Shown: one piece after another, positions 24,125 through 34,400 of the stretch
How positions within the stretch are numbered: position 1 is the first letter of the stretch
How the letters are laid out: every line of letters starts with the position of its first letter
Source of the DNA: Sipunculus nudus
Lineage: Eukaryota; Annelida; Sipuncula; Golfingiida; Sipunculidae
Assembly: GCA_026874595.1 (NCBI GenBank)
Contig: CM049306.1
Span: forward strand, 18,037,019-18,101,018
Length of the DNA: 64,000 nt
Direction of reading: 5' to 3'
The notes under the pieces: generated by a model
Told to the model about the DNA's origin: nothing
Database searches by the model: none
Seen by the model: only the letters and a program-made list of their open reading frames with translations
Translations under genes and position numbers: made by a program

Positions 24125-26585
24125 GGTTTCAACTCAAGCACTCATCTAATGCATGTTATTTATAGCCTTAATTGTCTATAAAGTATCCATTCAATTTTCA
24201 ATGTTTCATTTTGTTGATGTTTTATTAACAATTGTCGAAAAACTGTAAGCTTTTTGTGATAAAACAATATCACCAGACAACCAGGTAAGTAAATTATGAA
24301 ACAAAAGTAATCTTAAGGAAAAAATATATTACGTGAACCCCATGTACCTTCCCAGGGGACGGCAATACGGTTTAAAAAAAGGGGGGGGGGGGGATCGATA
24401 TTGCAAATCTGAAAAATTCGCACTTTTTTACCCTTGTGACCTTGATAAATAGGTCAATATAACTGAAACTTTATTGGACCATAATAAGGACTGAATGACT
24501 GACAGTGATATCGGCGCTGGAGCCAGTCACAGGTCTCCGAAAAATCCTGCCAGCACTGGCTCCCTCAGCAATGACAAAGTTTGACATATTGAGTCGGTTA
24601 TGGTTGATCTGAGATATTTAAGGCGAAAATAGAAGATACTGATAGAGTTGAAAATGAACGATTTTTGTATGTCACACCAAACCCAGCGCAAAAGGGTCCA
24701 AGACACCATAATAAGGTATCTCAGATGAAAAAGTTTACATAATAATACTAAGAATAATAGTAAGAAGAATACTGCAAAAACAAATTTCTCCAACTATGGA
24801 TAAGGTTGTTCCTTCGATTTTCGGTTGATGAGCCGAAAATGCTGACGTCACATTTTCGTAATATTCATATAATTAAAAAACTATCAAATATATGGTTTCA
24901 AAACATGCCAATCTACTCCAACATTTTAAATGGCACATGTTTGTAATTATTCAATATTCAAGATTGATGGTTTATCTGGAAACATAGCCTCATTAAAAAA
25001 GTGCTGAGTTGCCTATATATATGAGTGGGTTCAAAGCTGTAGACCGAGAATTGTTAGGATCCAGATATAAAGAAATATCTCCATCTATAGGTAGCGACCC
25101 CATGATTATAAATAAAGTCCTGGAGGTTACTTGAATTAAAGTTATTTCTGTCAATTATATCAGAGGAATATATCTGACAAACCATCAGCGATGAAGTTTT
25201 CAAGTTTTGCAAGTTCGAAAACCTGTACTTGTAATGTAATTATTTTCGTTAATATGTTACAGGGCAATTACAGCGCATATTTTATTGAGAGTATTTTGTT
25301 AATTCGTCCTCATCTTTTTTAAATTAAGAAGGAGAGATGATAATTAAAAACTGAAAATATGTCGCATAAGCAATAGCGTTTAGCAAATTGATACAATGAA
25401 GTTCATTTTAGGCTGCTTAGCTGTATGAATGGTATGCGTATAGAATAAATTGCCAATAGTACCCTGGGCACCTGGGTCCTTTGTAAAAATCCTGAGGTAA
25501 AAATGGGTGAGATAAAAAAATAATTCTGACGTAAAAATGGCTTCAGTAAACATGGTTGAGGTAAAAAAAACAACACTCAAATAAAAATGGCTGAGGTATT
25601 TATTACAATATTTTTTTATTAGGAAAGCCCATTCAGCTAAATGTCATTTTTCATTAGTGTCCTTTTACAATTTCACATACATTATTACAAAAGAAGTAGA
25701 TCACAGAACATGTGAATAGGCAATGAGATGAATAAGAACAACAATGCGTATACTAAGACATAAATGAAATATTAAAATCCTACTTGATACTATAATCGAA
25801 TTGCGGCGAAACATGATAAGTAATTACAATCACCTGATACAAATACACAGTTCACAGTGTTTAAATATCGGATATATATCCATGGGTAAAAATATAAATT
25901 TAAGCCACAAGAGGTTATGTGATTAAATTAAGTAAGAATACAGATAATTCAGTATTACGGAGAGAATATTCTTGGAGAGTATGCTTTAACTCTCTCTAAA
26001 ATACGAGAAGTGACGTAAGAATTCTGATATGAGCTGGCAGTTTGTTCCACTGGAAAGGTCAAGAATAGGCAAATGAGGATTTGAAATGTTTAGACTTTGG
26101 TTTTGATAAAGGCAAATTATTATTAGAAGCCCCCAAAGCTAGACGACTACTGTAAAGGCTAAAGTAAAAAATGGCTCCTATGAAATGGCTAATTTAAAAG
26201 AAACAGGTAGGTTTGAGAACAAACCATGAATATTCAATTTCAAAACATGAAAATTCAGCATCAAACTGTATGTAATGTATATGTCAGTCTATGGTGATTG
26301 TGTTTTGAAAGTTTATGTTTGCCCTCTTATTTACTATACATTCAAATAAATACCATAAGAATTTTTAATTGATTGCACTCAGGGAGTGTGTCTGCGACAA
26401 TTAAAGATTATAAATCAATTAACAAACAAACGCGCTGACATTTATAAATTGTTGATCGTATTTAATTAACTGGCTGAAAGACGGTGTATATATCCCCTAA
26501 CATATTTGATATCTATACAAAATCACGGGTTTGGTTGTTCTATCTATTTATTTAAAACCTCCGGTCCTGTGTGTCTGTCTTCAAG

Positions 26586-26783
26586 ATGTTGACGAAGCCA
26601 TGCTTGCTTTTGTACTGTACTGTCGTTTTGTCAATATTTAATCGAATTATGATACACAATCTGTTTATGCAGGAAACTCACTGTCGATTTAACAAGGCAT
26701 GTAAAATGTGTTCAATGCTCAATCGTCATAGTGCCAACTACTGCAGCTACCGCTGGGGTAGGATGTGGTTCGCCACCAATTAA
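26586..26783 (+). CDS. Small cysteine-rich, possibly secreted peptide
   Basis: A 65-codon frame from ATG to TAA. Residues 5-18 are hydrophobic (PCLLLYCTVVLSIF), a possible signal peptide. After it come four cysteines, C33, C39, C42 and C53 (spacing C-x5-C-x2-C-x10-C), and then YRWGR at residues 55-59, which looks like a C-terminal amidation and cleavage site. This is the layout of small neuropeptide or cysteine-rich prohormones, but I do not recognise the family and the frame is short enough to be chance. The sequence TGTCTTCAAG just before the ATG could also be a splice acceptor. It lies in the sense orientation inside the presumed B4GALT intron. Confidence 0.35.
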   Translation: MLTKPCLLLYCTVVLSIFNRIMIHNLFMQETHCRFNKACKMCSMLNRHSANYCSYRWGRMWFATN

Positions 26784-26960
26784 AATATCGATTCTTGAAT
26801 GCATCGTGTTAAGGGAAGATTACACAGTTTGGTGACTCAGCAGAACACACAAACACACGCATATACGCTTGCTTTTCTTGTGGCGAATCTGATACGTATT
26901 AAATGGACAAGTATTACCACCTTAATTAAGCTCATCCCAAGACAAACTTTGTCTCATGGG

Positions 26961-27046
26961 TACTGTGCGAATACCCTTTGAGCATGCGCAATAGCCCTAT
27001 GAGCAGAGTACGAATGCCCTTTAGCAGTGCGCGAATGCCCTTTTAG
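26961..27046. repeat. 22-bp tandem array with TGCGC cores
   Basis: Four degenerate units, each resembling AGTGCGCGAATGCCCTTTTAG, follow one another. One unit contains GCATGCGC, similar to the recognition core of NRF-1-type factors. It lies 180 bp after the peptide frame. Confidence 0.6.
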
Positions 27047-27847
27047 TATCGTGCTGATGTAAACATAAATGTATGTCTGTATTTGTATGGTGGCTCGTAC
27101 AGAACACATAGACAATTATTTTTATCTCGCGTGTACGCGATACTCATACGGATCGTATAAATGTAATACACAATCCACCTGTTGCTAGATTGAAATGCTT
27201 ACGGCTATCACAATATTGGAGAACGTGTCGCCCGGCCAGATTCTACCTAGGAATCGAATAAATCTGCCGTGATGGACACACAAGGGATCATAGAATTTCA
27301 TAGAAATTTTAAACTCCACTTGATCACCGGAAAAATGGAACGGAACCATTCACAAGAATTTTTATTATATTTTTTCAATCCATTAGTCACATGTAGTGTC
27401 GCAGACAAGAGGTAAGTTTGTTGTTCAACGAAACAACTATTTGGAAATTAAAAGAGAATAGAAAACGACGCAATGGGCCTAATAGACGGGGATTGTTATA
27501 TCTTCTGGAAACTTTCGGGGCATAGGTTGTATACTTTTTTTCGGTGACGCTTATTTCATATCCAACAAATGACGGCTATATTCGGAAGAAGTAGCAGGTG
27601 TCCTGTGAACTGTTCACTTGCATGTACGGCGGTATAGTCTGTATATTTGGAAGAAGTATTCTGTCGTTTTTGTAAATAAAAAGCGGTGCGCAGTAACTGT
27701 GGTTTCAAACTTTTGTGTACCGTTATTCTCTCTAAAAACCACAAGGAATGTGGTATTTTCTTGAATATTTCACCCCAAATATTGAAAAGAATTAAGTTGG
27801 GAAATGATTTCATATTTTAGAGAATGTGGAGGATAAGAACTCTTTAA

Positions 27848-28337
27848 AGGGGCCCATCACCTAAAAAGCATGTTGAGTTAACACGAAAAATATCTTCTTC
27901 CCCTTAAAAGAAATCTGTACTTGCTAAAATATTGCCTTGAAACCGTTTGTTTACTCCTGTAAACGAGTGTTAAAACAGTGAAGCGGGCGCGATCGCAGGT
28001 GTCAACATAAACACGGTGCGTCGGGCCGTGTGCTGCGCGGAGCCACATATCAGCAAATCAGGAGATGCCCTGACTGACATGGTCAAAAAATGTAATACAA
28101 TTATAATACTGCCTGAAACACCACGTGTTGTCTCTCTTAATCGGACCTCCGGCGGCCTTGTTATGGTAAACAGACTGTAATTTCCAACACGCATGGCTAT
28201 AAAAAGGTGTTAAACAGTCGTATGCGAGGAAATGAGACTGTGTACACAGATGGTTTTGCTGGGAAACTTTTGTATAAGGCAAAACTGAACTGATAGTGTG
28301 AAAGAATAGGAATAATATTGCTCCTGATAATGTCCCT
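27848..28337. mobile_element. TTAA-flanked MITE
   Basis: TTAA stands at 27844-27847 and again at 28338-28341. The element begins AGGGGCCCATCA and the reverse complement of its right end begins AGGGACATTATCA, giving short inverted ends with a TTAA target duplication as in piggyBac or Kolobok MITEs. It is 490 bp long, with no coding capacity. Confidence 0.75.
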
Positions 28338-28668
28338 TTAATTCGATTGTTTGCTCAGTGTTTTAATTAGATTGTTTAAATACAAACATAGATACTTCCA
28401 AAGGCTGTTACAAGGGCTTGGTGAGCAGATGATAAGTTGTTTATAGTTTCTTTTTTAAAAGTATTACATCTTCTTTAATTGAATAAAAAACATTTGAATT
28501 GAATTTTTAATATACTGAAGACATTTTCAATTAGATTTAATTTGAATTGATGTTTCATAGGATTTCTTGAATTTTACATTAATTTGCAATTGAAACATCT
28601 GAATAAACCCCCGGTTTGAGTGACAATCTTGTGTTCTGCATGTATCACTACCGCCGACTGGTTTTCAG

Positions 28669-28881
28669 GTTCGATTCCTCTCCATTCCCCAATTAGAAAA
28701 GAAGTTTCCAGAAGTCAACGATGGGGGAAAATGGCTACCAACATCCTGTAAAGCAGTTCAGAAAATAGCCGTGATAGTTCCTTATAGAGACCGGTCTATA
28801 GAACTCTCAATATTCCTCAACCATATGCATCAATTTCTCCAAAGACAGCAATTAGACTACAACATTTTCATCATCGAGCAG
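28669..28881 (+). CDS. B4GALT catalytic exon a
   Basis: The acceptor GGTTTTCAG and the donor CAG|GTAAGG bound 213 nt, phase 0 at both ends (71 residues). It contains the family landmarks of the start of the catalytic domain: LEKKFPEVNDGGKWLPTSC, then IAVIVPYRDR, FLNHMHQFLQRQQLDYNIF and a terminal Gln. In vertebrate B4GALT enzymes the equivalent exon ends at the same Gln of the VINQ motif. The enzyme would transfer galactose from UDP-galactose to a terminal N-acetylglucosamine-type acceptor in the Golgi; the exact donor and acceptor cannot be read from the sequence. Confidence 0.93.
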
Positions 28882-29383
28882 GTAAGGGCTTAACGTATCG
28901 CATATGTTACGTTAGTTTACTTTGTAGGTGTTTTGGAAGGGTTGCCACTTTCAGCTTATCAGATCTGACTTTGTCGGACGCCCTGGTAGAAACTGTGCAA
29001 AACAGAAGATTGTATTTATTAGCAAACCATCAATGTCAGTATCCACTCAGTATTTTCTTGTTTCTCACAATAAACATTATTGTACTGCATTATTCTTTTC
29101 CTCAAGAAAGGACTATAAACACTTCTCTGTTCTCTGATCCAAATTATGTTTGTGGCCAAAACCAAAAAAAGTTTTCAATGAATATTAGTGGATGTCTATG
29201 GAACAGAAGGGTGTGGGTGATAACTTTTTGTAGTGGTTATGGTGAAACAGGTGAAAATGTCCTGTGTCATGAATATTTAATAATATGTTTTTTTTTTATT
29301 CAAGATATCCAGACCAGAGTTAAATTACTTATCAGGATATGTATCTTGTACACATGAATTATTACAAGTTTTGTGTACTCAAG

Positions 29384-29574
29384 AACCCGGGAATCCCTTT
29401 CAACAGAGGTATGCTGTTCAATATTGGTTTTCTGGATTTCACGTCGGAAGAGGAGTATGATTGCGTCATACTGCATGACGTAGATGTACTTCCAGAGGAC
29501 GACCGGATCTTTTACACATGCGTCACTGACAACCCGCGCCATCTATCGGCCGCATGCAGCAGATGGGGCTACAG
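29384..29574 (+). CDS. B4GALT catalytic exon b (metal-binding)
   Basis: The acceptor ACTCAAG and donor ACAG|GTAAGA bound 191 nt, entering in phase 0 and leaving in phase 2. It encodes the FNRG motif, then the Mn-binding DxD motif within HDVDVLPEDDR, then the conserved Cys of YTC and the PRHLSAA motif. These match the substrate- and metal-binding core of family GT7. All key residues look intact. An alternative, slightly earlier acceptor cannot be excluded. Confidence 0.93.
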
Positions 29575-30006
29575 GTAAGACTCTGTAAACGTTTGGGAAG
29601 AATTTATATTAAATTTTCCTGAATATCAGGATTATAATACTTTTAAGAACTTTAAGACTTTAAAACCTTATCGCGCCAAATTTTAAATTCAAAATTGATT
29701 AAACTTACCATTCGTTGTCCCTTTTTCACAGGAACGTATTCCTGTTAAAGATTACTAGATTTTAGCATATGGAATCAACACAGGGAGCATTTTAAAAACT
29801 ATGTTTTAGGTGCCATTTTATTCGCAGATTATCTCGTAATTTAACTTTGTACCATTTTAGTCCAAAGGAGACTTAAGCTGTTGCTACATTTTCCTTACTT
29901 TTGCCATTACTCCTGCATTTCCATGAAATGTAAGGTTCATTTAAAAGACGAGACGTTGAACAATTTGATTAAAGAAATGTCTGTTATGTTTGAAAATATT
30001 TTACAG

Positions 30007-30129
30007 GTTGCTGTATCGGACTATATTTGGTGGTGTGACGTCATTCCGTCCGCGGGTATTTAAAAGGGTCAATGGGTACTCTAACGGCTACTTTGGCTGG
30101 GGAGCAGAGGACGATGATCTCTACAAACG
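30007..30129 (+). CDS. B4GALT catalytic exon c (GWGxEDDD)
   Basis: The acceptor TTTTACAG and a GTTAGT donor bound exactly 123 nt, the length I recall for the equivalent mammalian exon. It encodes FGGVTSFRPRVFKRVNGYSN and then YFGWGAEDDDLYKR, which holds the catalytic WGxEDDD motif (Ala replaces the usual second Gly). Phase 2 at both ends joins cleanly to exons b and d. If the donor is not used the frame runs on to a stop at 30235, and the extra 34 residues themselves resemble the next exon. Confidence 0.92.
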
Positions 30130-30863
30130 GTTAGTGACCTCCAACAGGTTCCTAATCAGGCACCCCGAGAACCTGATAGATTTTTATCATTGGATTGGTT
30201 ATATTGAAGGAAGCGGCGGCAATGGGCACTTGTGAGACGTGCCATCTTACCAGTCCTCAATCAACATTGCGTATTAATATACCATGAAATGATTAAACAA
30301 AGACCATTCTTGATAACAAAACGTAATATGACAAAATTCAATGAGAAAAGGCTGAAGGGCGGGTAGATGTGGCATGACCGTCGAGCGGCAGATATATACT
30401 CCTATGATGGAGAAATATTTAAAAATTTTATAATGTTATGGTGCATCCTTGGGTAGTTTACGATGAAGCACATTTAAAAAAAAAATTCAGAAATTTTTAT
30501 TTAAGAAAGGGGAGGGGTCCCCCTATTTTTCCACCAATAATGGATTTATACAAATATGTGTATGTCAGTTTATCGTAACAAGAATTATACTATTCTGATT
30601 CATTTTTAAAAATATGATGATTAATGTTGTAGTATATAATATATACTATCATGTCAATAAAACATTCTTCCTTACAGAAGGTTAAACGTTAAGCCAGGTA
30701 TGTGATGTTATTGAGATTGCCAAATTTAATTGATCATAATGAAAATTCTCAAAGACCACCTGCATATCGGCACCAAGCTTATCCTTTTTGTAACTGACCG
30801 ATTTACCTACATTCTTGGCACTCTTTATTGCTTTAATTTGTTACTTCGTTTATACTTACATAG

Positions 30864-30959
30864 GGTTGTTCACCATGGTTTCAAAGTACAACGCTACCCT
30901 CTGGCCATTTCCCGGTACAAGACACTCGATCACAAAAAAAGCATGGTCAACCAACGCAG
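30864..30959 (+). CDS. B4GALT catalytic exon d
   Basis: The acceptor TACTTACATAG and donor CGCAG|GTTAGT bound 96 nt, phase 2 in and out. It encodes VVHHGFKVQRYPLAISRYKT followed by LDHKKSMVNQR. This matches the family segment with the RxP and the positively charged H-K-K region that leads to the C-terminal part of the fold. It is clearly homologous to invertebrate B4GALT sequence of the form SRYP...ARYKMLKHKKE. Confidence 0.9.
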
Positions 30960-31009
30960 GTTAGTGCATTAGATTGAAGTTGATTTTTTGTTTGTGGTTG
31001 ATCACAAAA

Positions 31010-31171
31010 CTCAAGCTTTACACCAATATATCCGTTCATATAAATCAGAGCGTCATCATGCAGTACGTGGAAGCTCTGCTGACTCCACCAACACCTGAAG
31101 TGTCTCCAACACAAATTTTACTACAAAGCCAGAAGACGTCAGAAAGTAAAATGTCAACAGGAATGGTTTAA
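31010..31171 (+). CDS. Possible B4GALT C-terminal remnant
   Basis: The frame contains KLYTNISVHI, which resembles the closing LYTxIxVDI strand of B4GALT proteins, and runs to a stop at 31171. The expected DGLxSLxY segment that precedes this strand is not visible, and the phase from exon d does not lead into this frame through the nearest acceptor (CTCAAG). It may be a decayed or misassembled last exon, an alternative terminus, or chance. Confidence 0.35.
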   Translation, partial: LKLYTNISVHINQSVIMQYVEALLTPPTPEVSPTQILLQSQKTSESKMSTGMV

Positions 31172-32332
31172 CTGACAGGTACTGTTTCACCAACTGCAAC
31201 TGGAGACTGATAAATGAAAATATGGCACATTAAACAAATTTCAATAACCAATACCTTTAGTTCCTATACAACCCCTCCGAACAAAAGAACTCCTGCATCA
31301 TCCACAAAGAGCTTGGAAAATTGGTCTTAGGGGGTTTGAGCTCCTTTGTTTGCTTTGTATTACAGACGACACGCGACACCCATGAAGCTGTATAATACAT
31401 AAATGTGCCTTTTATTCACATTAAGGTCCACGTCATAACTATAATATCGGGCAACAGGTAACTATCAGATGTTTTAAACGCCTTAAGATAAAGATTCAAC
31501 ACATCGGTGACAAACTTGTAGTGGAATACGTGAACCTTAGCATAGGTGAAAGGTTGAAATTACCAAAACATTTGATTGTTGCGACGTGTGAGCAGTATTT
31601 ATAATATCACTCAGCTGCATAAACAGTACCACTGCTTACCAACGATTGACGACCTTTCACTGACCGTGTTTTGGGACGTGGCTTATGACTTAAACCGACA
31701 GATCTGACCAATCATGAAGATTCAAAAGGATCATGTGAGGTCACAGCTGATGGCACCATTTCTTCTGCAATATGTAATAATTGTAGCGCAGCGAACAGCG
31801 ATATCGTGGGGCGTTATTCATTTGCTAGATTGTCTTATCATAAAAGTTCTTAAGTACAATGGCTGTAAACGATATGATTCAGACATAAATAACTGAAATA
31901 TATGTGGTACTGTGTGGTTCTATATTGTGGTATAGGATTTTTTAATTTTATTTTTTCGTTGCATTTGAAAACATTATTCAAAGAGATTGCTCATGCAAAA
32001 TAATCATGCAAATATGAGTTCAGCTGACCTCGGATGGAAGCCTGGCTGGATAATGACGCGTCTCGATTAGAGTACCACGAGACTTACTGGGGGCGAGTTC
32101 AGTGATTGATAGCCAACAATGGTTGCGGACAGTGTTAATTAATATATGCAACAGGTGTCTGTGATATTTGTAAAACTGAGTAAATTCTTCCAGCGATGGT
32201 GTTTTAAACGGTTTAACGGTTTATTTTAAATGCACCATGCCAGTTTACAAGATAAATTTAAAAATACTAAAAAAAAGACACACGTCAGGCGTGCTGTTGC
32301 ATGCAAGGTATGATCTAGTCTGAGGCTTCAGT

Positions 32333-32900
32333 GCGGCCGAACAGTTAGACTGGTACCCCGCTCTATTATGGCACCGCTGCTCTAAGCCAATCATGAAGAC
32401 GGGCGTAAAACGCCATTTTCAATACTCCCGGCAGACTGGTTCCAACTCAAGTATGTATTACATATGATAAAAATAAGCATTTCGTTTGCTCAGAGAAGTT
32501 GCCTGAAGTTGGCTGTACATTTCGTGTGACATTTATGATTAGATTAATAGATATTGATAATTAACCAATGCCAAGTACCGTGGAATATCAAAGATTCAGT
32601 ATATCGTATCATCTACACATCCATCAGTCAATTTTTGTGCAGCAACTTGTTTTTTCAATATTTTGAAACTATAAGTAACTAATGAAAGTAATTTCATAAG
32701 AAATCTTCACGGATAACCAGCCAGGATCGCGTGAACGTCCATGACAATCGGTATAAGCGTGCAGACTGGAGTTTAAACCAGTCTACAGGTATGTCAGGAG
32801 TTGCAACTGGGCGTACTTAAGATGGCGTTGTACGCCTGTCTCTATGCTTGGCTGAGGGCATATAATAGAGCAGGGTAACAGTCTACCGAACAGTTGTCAC
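32333..32900. repeat. Inverted repeat, ~120-bp arms
   Basis: The left arm (32333-32456) and the reverse complement of the right arm (32775-32900) share CGAACAGTTAGACTGGTACC-like text, GCTCTATTAT, GGCGTAxAACGCCAT and AGACTGGTT. They enclose about 320 bp. It is likely a non-autonomous TIR element or foldback unit; no target duplication could be fixed. Confidence 0.6.
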
Positions 32901-33085
32901 TACTGTCGAGTCTCGCTATGTTGCTCATAACGTGTAACGTGTCCCGATGGCAGGAGATCAAAACTGGTTTAACAAATGACCTTTTATTGAACTGACGCCC
33001 GGGGTATGGGGACACATCATTGTAGTTAATGACCGTCAAACATACCCCCGCATTTACGTTAAGGTTAAAAATTTGTATAAACATG

Positions 33086-33086
<1 letters not shown>

Positions 33087-33120
<34 letters not shown>
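33087..33120. repeat. (TA)n microsatellite
   Basis: TA run, followed 60 bp later by a second one. Confidence 0.95.
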
Positions 33121-33123
<3 letters not shown>

Positions 33124-33176
33124 CGTTAAGTACGTTGAGTATCGGGTTATTAATTGTAAATAATATATATTAATTT

Positions 33177-33180
<4 letters not shown>

Positions 33181-33241
<61 letters not shown>
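33181..33241. repeat. (TA)n microsatellite
   Basis: About 30 TA units immediately before the minus-strand Gypsy remnant. Confidence 0.95.
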
Positions 33242-33242
<1 letters not shown>

Positions 33243-33312
33243 TAACCCATAAACCTGCTATTTCTGTTTGTAAATGTTTTGGAGGTTCCTATCCAGAACA
33301 AGGTCGCCTTCT

Positions 33313-34400
33313 TCAAGTGAAGTTCTTGTGGCATAAATTCCCTATAGCGCTAGGCTTATGGGTTGTACGGTGAGCTCCTATAAACGCCTTTCTCAGGTCT
33401 TTTTTAAACGTGCAGTGAGCGCAATGCCTTTTTGTTTTACGGTGAGCTCCTATAAACTCCTTTCTTAGGTCTTTTACAAACTCACAGTAAGCGCTACGCT
33501 TTTTGGCTGTACGGTTAGCTCCTTTAAACTCCTGTCTCAGGTGTTTTATAAAGTAAACAGGTACATCATGACTTTCCTCTTTTAGGCCCAGAATGAGATC
33601 AAGAGGAAGCCCGGAGTATCGTCCATACCTGAGGAAGAAGGGGGAACGGCCAGTGGATTCTTTCTGAGTGCAATTATACATGCGTATGGGCAATTAAATG
33701 GCTTTTCCAGTCTGGTTTATTACTTGGTTCCAAGCAGCCTAACATATCTTTTATGGTACGGTTAAGAGGTGTGTCCGGAAGCTCAGCATCTGGTCTGGGG
33801 TTTGGTACTTCTTGGACTGAACAAAGAGCTAGTCATGCTTGTATGCCTCGGAATTTTTTTCTAGGTCTGTTTGAATACACTTTTTCCAAAAAAGACAAAT
33901 CAGTTAGTGTTTGCTGCTTGGCGAAAGAGGCAGATTTCTTATCGGCGCCCCACAGAGAGACCGCTGATTCTCAAATGTTTGTAAATTCTCTGACCAACTC
34001 CCTAGCATAAGAACAATTCATCAAAGGGCGCCCTTGCTTTCAAAGTTGCCCATAAAGCATTTTTTTGACTGGTTGGTACGCATAGTTTAGCCATTACTGA
34101 AAGCGGGAGTCGAGACTATACTCTGAAGGCAATACTGTCCCTTGCCTCTTCAAATTATAGAGGAGATTAAGTATTTCTCCCCAAGAAGGTTCAGATCCAC
34201 TAAATTATGTCAAACTGGAGGATGATATCATCTACTTCGGCCTGAATATCTAAGTAGAGCAATATTTCTGAGACTGAACCCTTAAGAAATTCTAATTGCC
34301 TCGTCAGCGTCCTGAGGACTAAACGTGGGGATGTCAAACAGGTGGTAACTTCAGTGGCTAAAGGGCAATCCCTAGACTGGGGGTCTCCAGGAGAGGGAAA
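33313..34400 (-). pseudogene. Internally deleted Ty3/Gypsy remnant
   Basis: Read on the minus strand, the first part (about 34400 to 33770) carries gag-like text such as SYARELVREFTNI and KQQTLTDLSFLEKVYSNRPR, with stops. It then passes directly into the C-terminal half of an integrase (33760 to 33540): LNRTIKDMLGCLEP, a frameshift near 33695, then [18 protein letters not shown]. Protease, reverse transcriptase, RNase H and the integrase catalytic core are missing, so a large internal deletion has joined gag to integrase. It belongs to a different Gypsy lineage from the element at 6-10 kb. Confidence 0.7.
33337..33552 (-). repeat. 72-bp x 3 in-frame tandem repeat
   Basis: Three 24-residue units follow one another in the open frame after the integrase part; the middle unit contains [18 protein letters not shown]. 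The unit seems to derive from the helical segment that normally follows the integrase core (YVxxLKxRLxxAYxxA). The repeats stay in frame although the element is dead. Confidence 0.75.

Larger units (their letters stand above)
24125..28668 (+). other. Presumed B4GALT intron
   Basis: It lies between the first exon and the first recognised catalytic exon. It holds a G-run at 24379, a degenerate AAAAATGGCTGAGGTA-type minisatellite at about 25490-25600, a small peptide frame (26586), a TGCGC tandem array (26961) and a TTAA-flanked MITE (27848). A short linking exon must be here if the gene is functional; I could not identify it. Confidence 0.5.
31172..33312. other. Gene-free stretch with an inverted repeat
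   Basis: I see no convincing coding sequence. It holds an inverted-repeat pair (32333-32900) and TA microsatellites at its right end. Confidence 0.5.
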
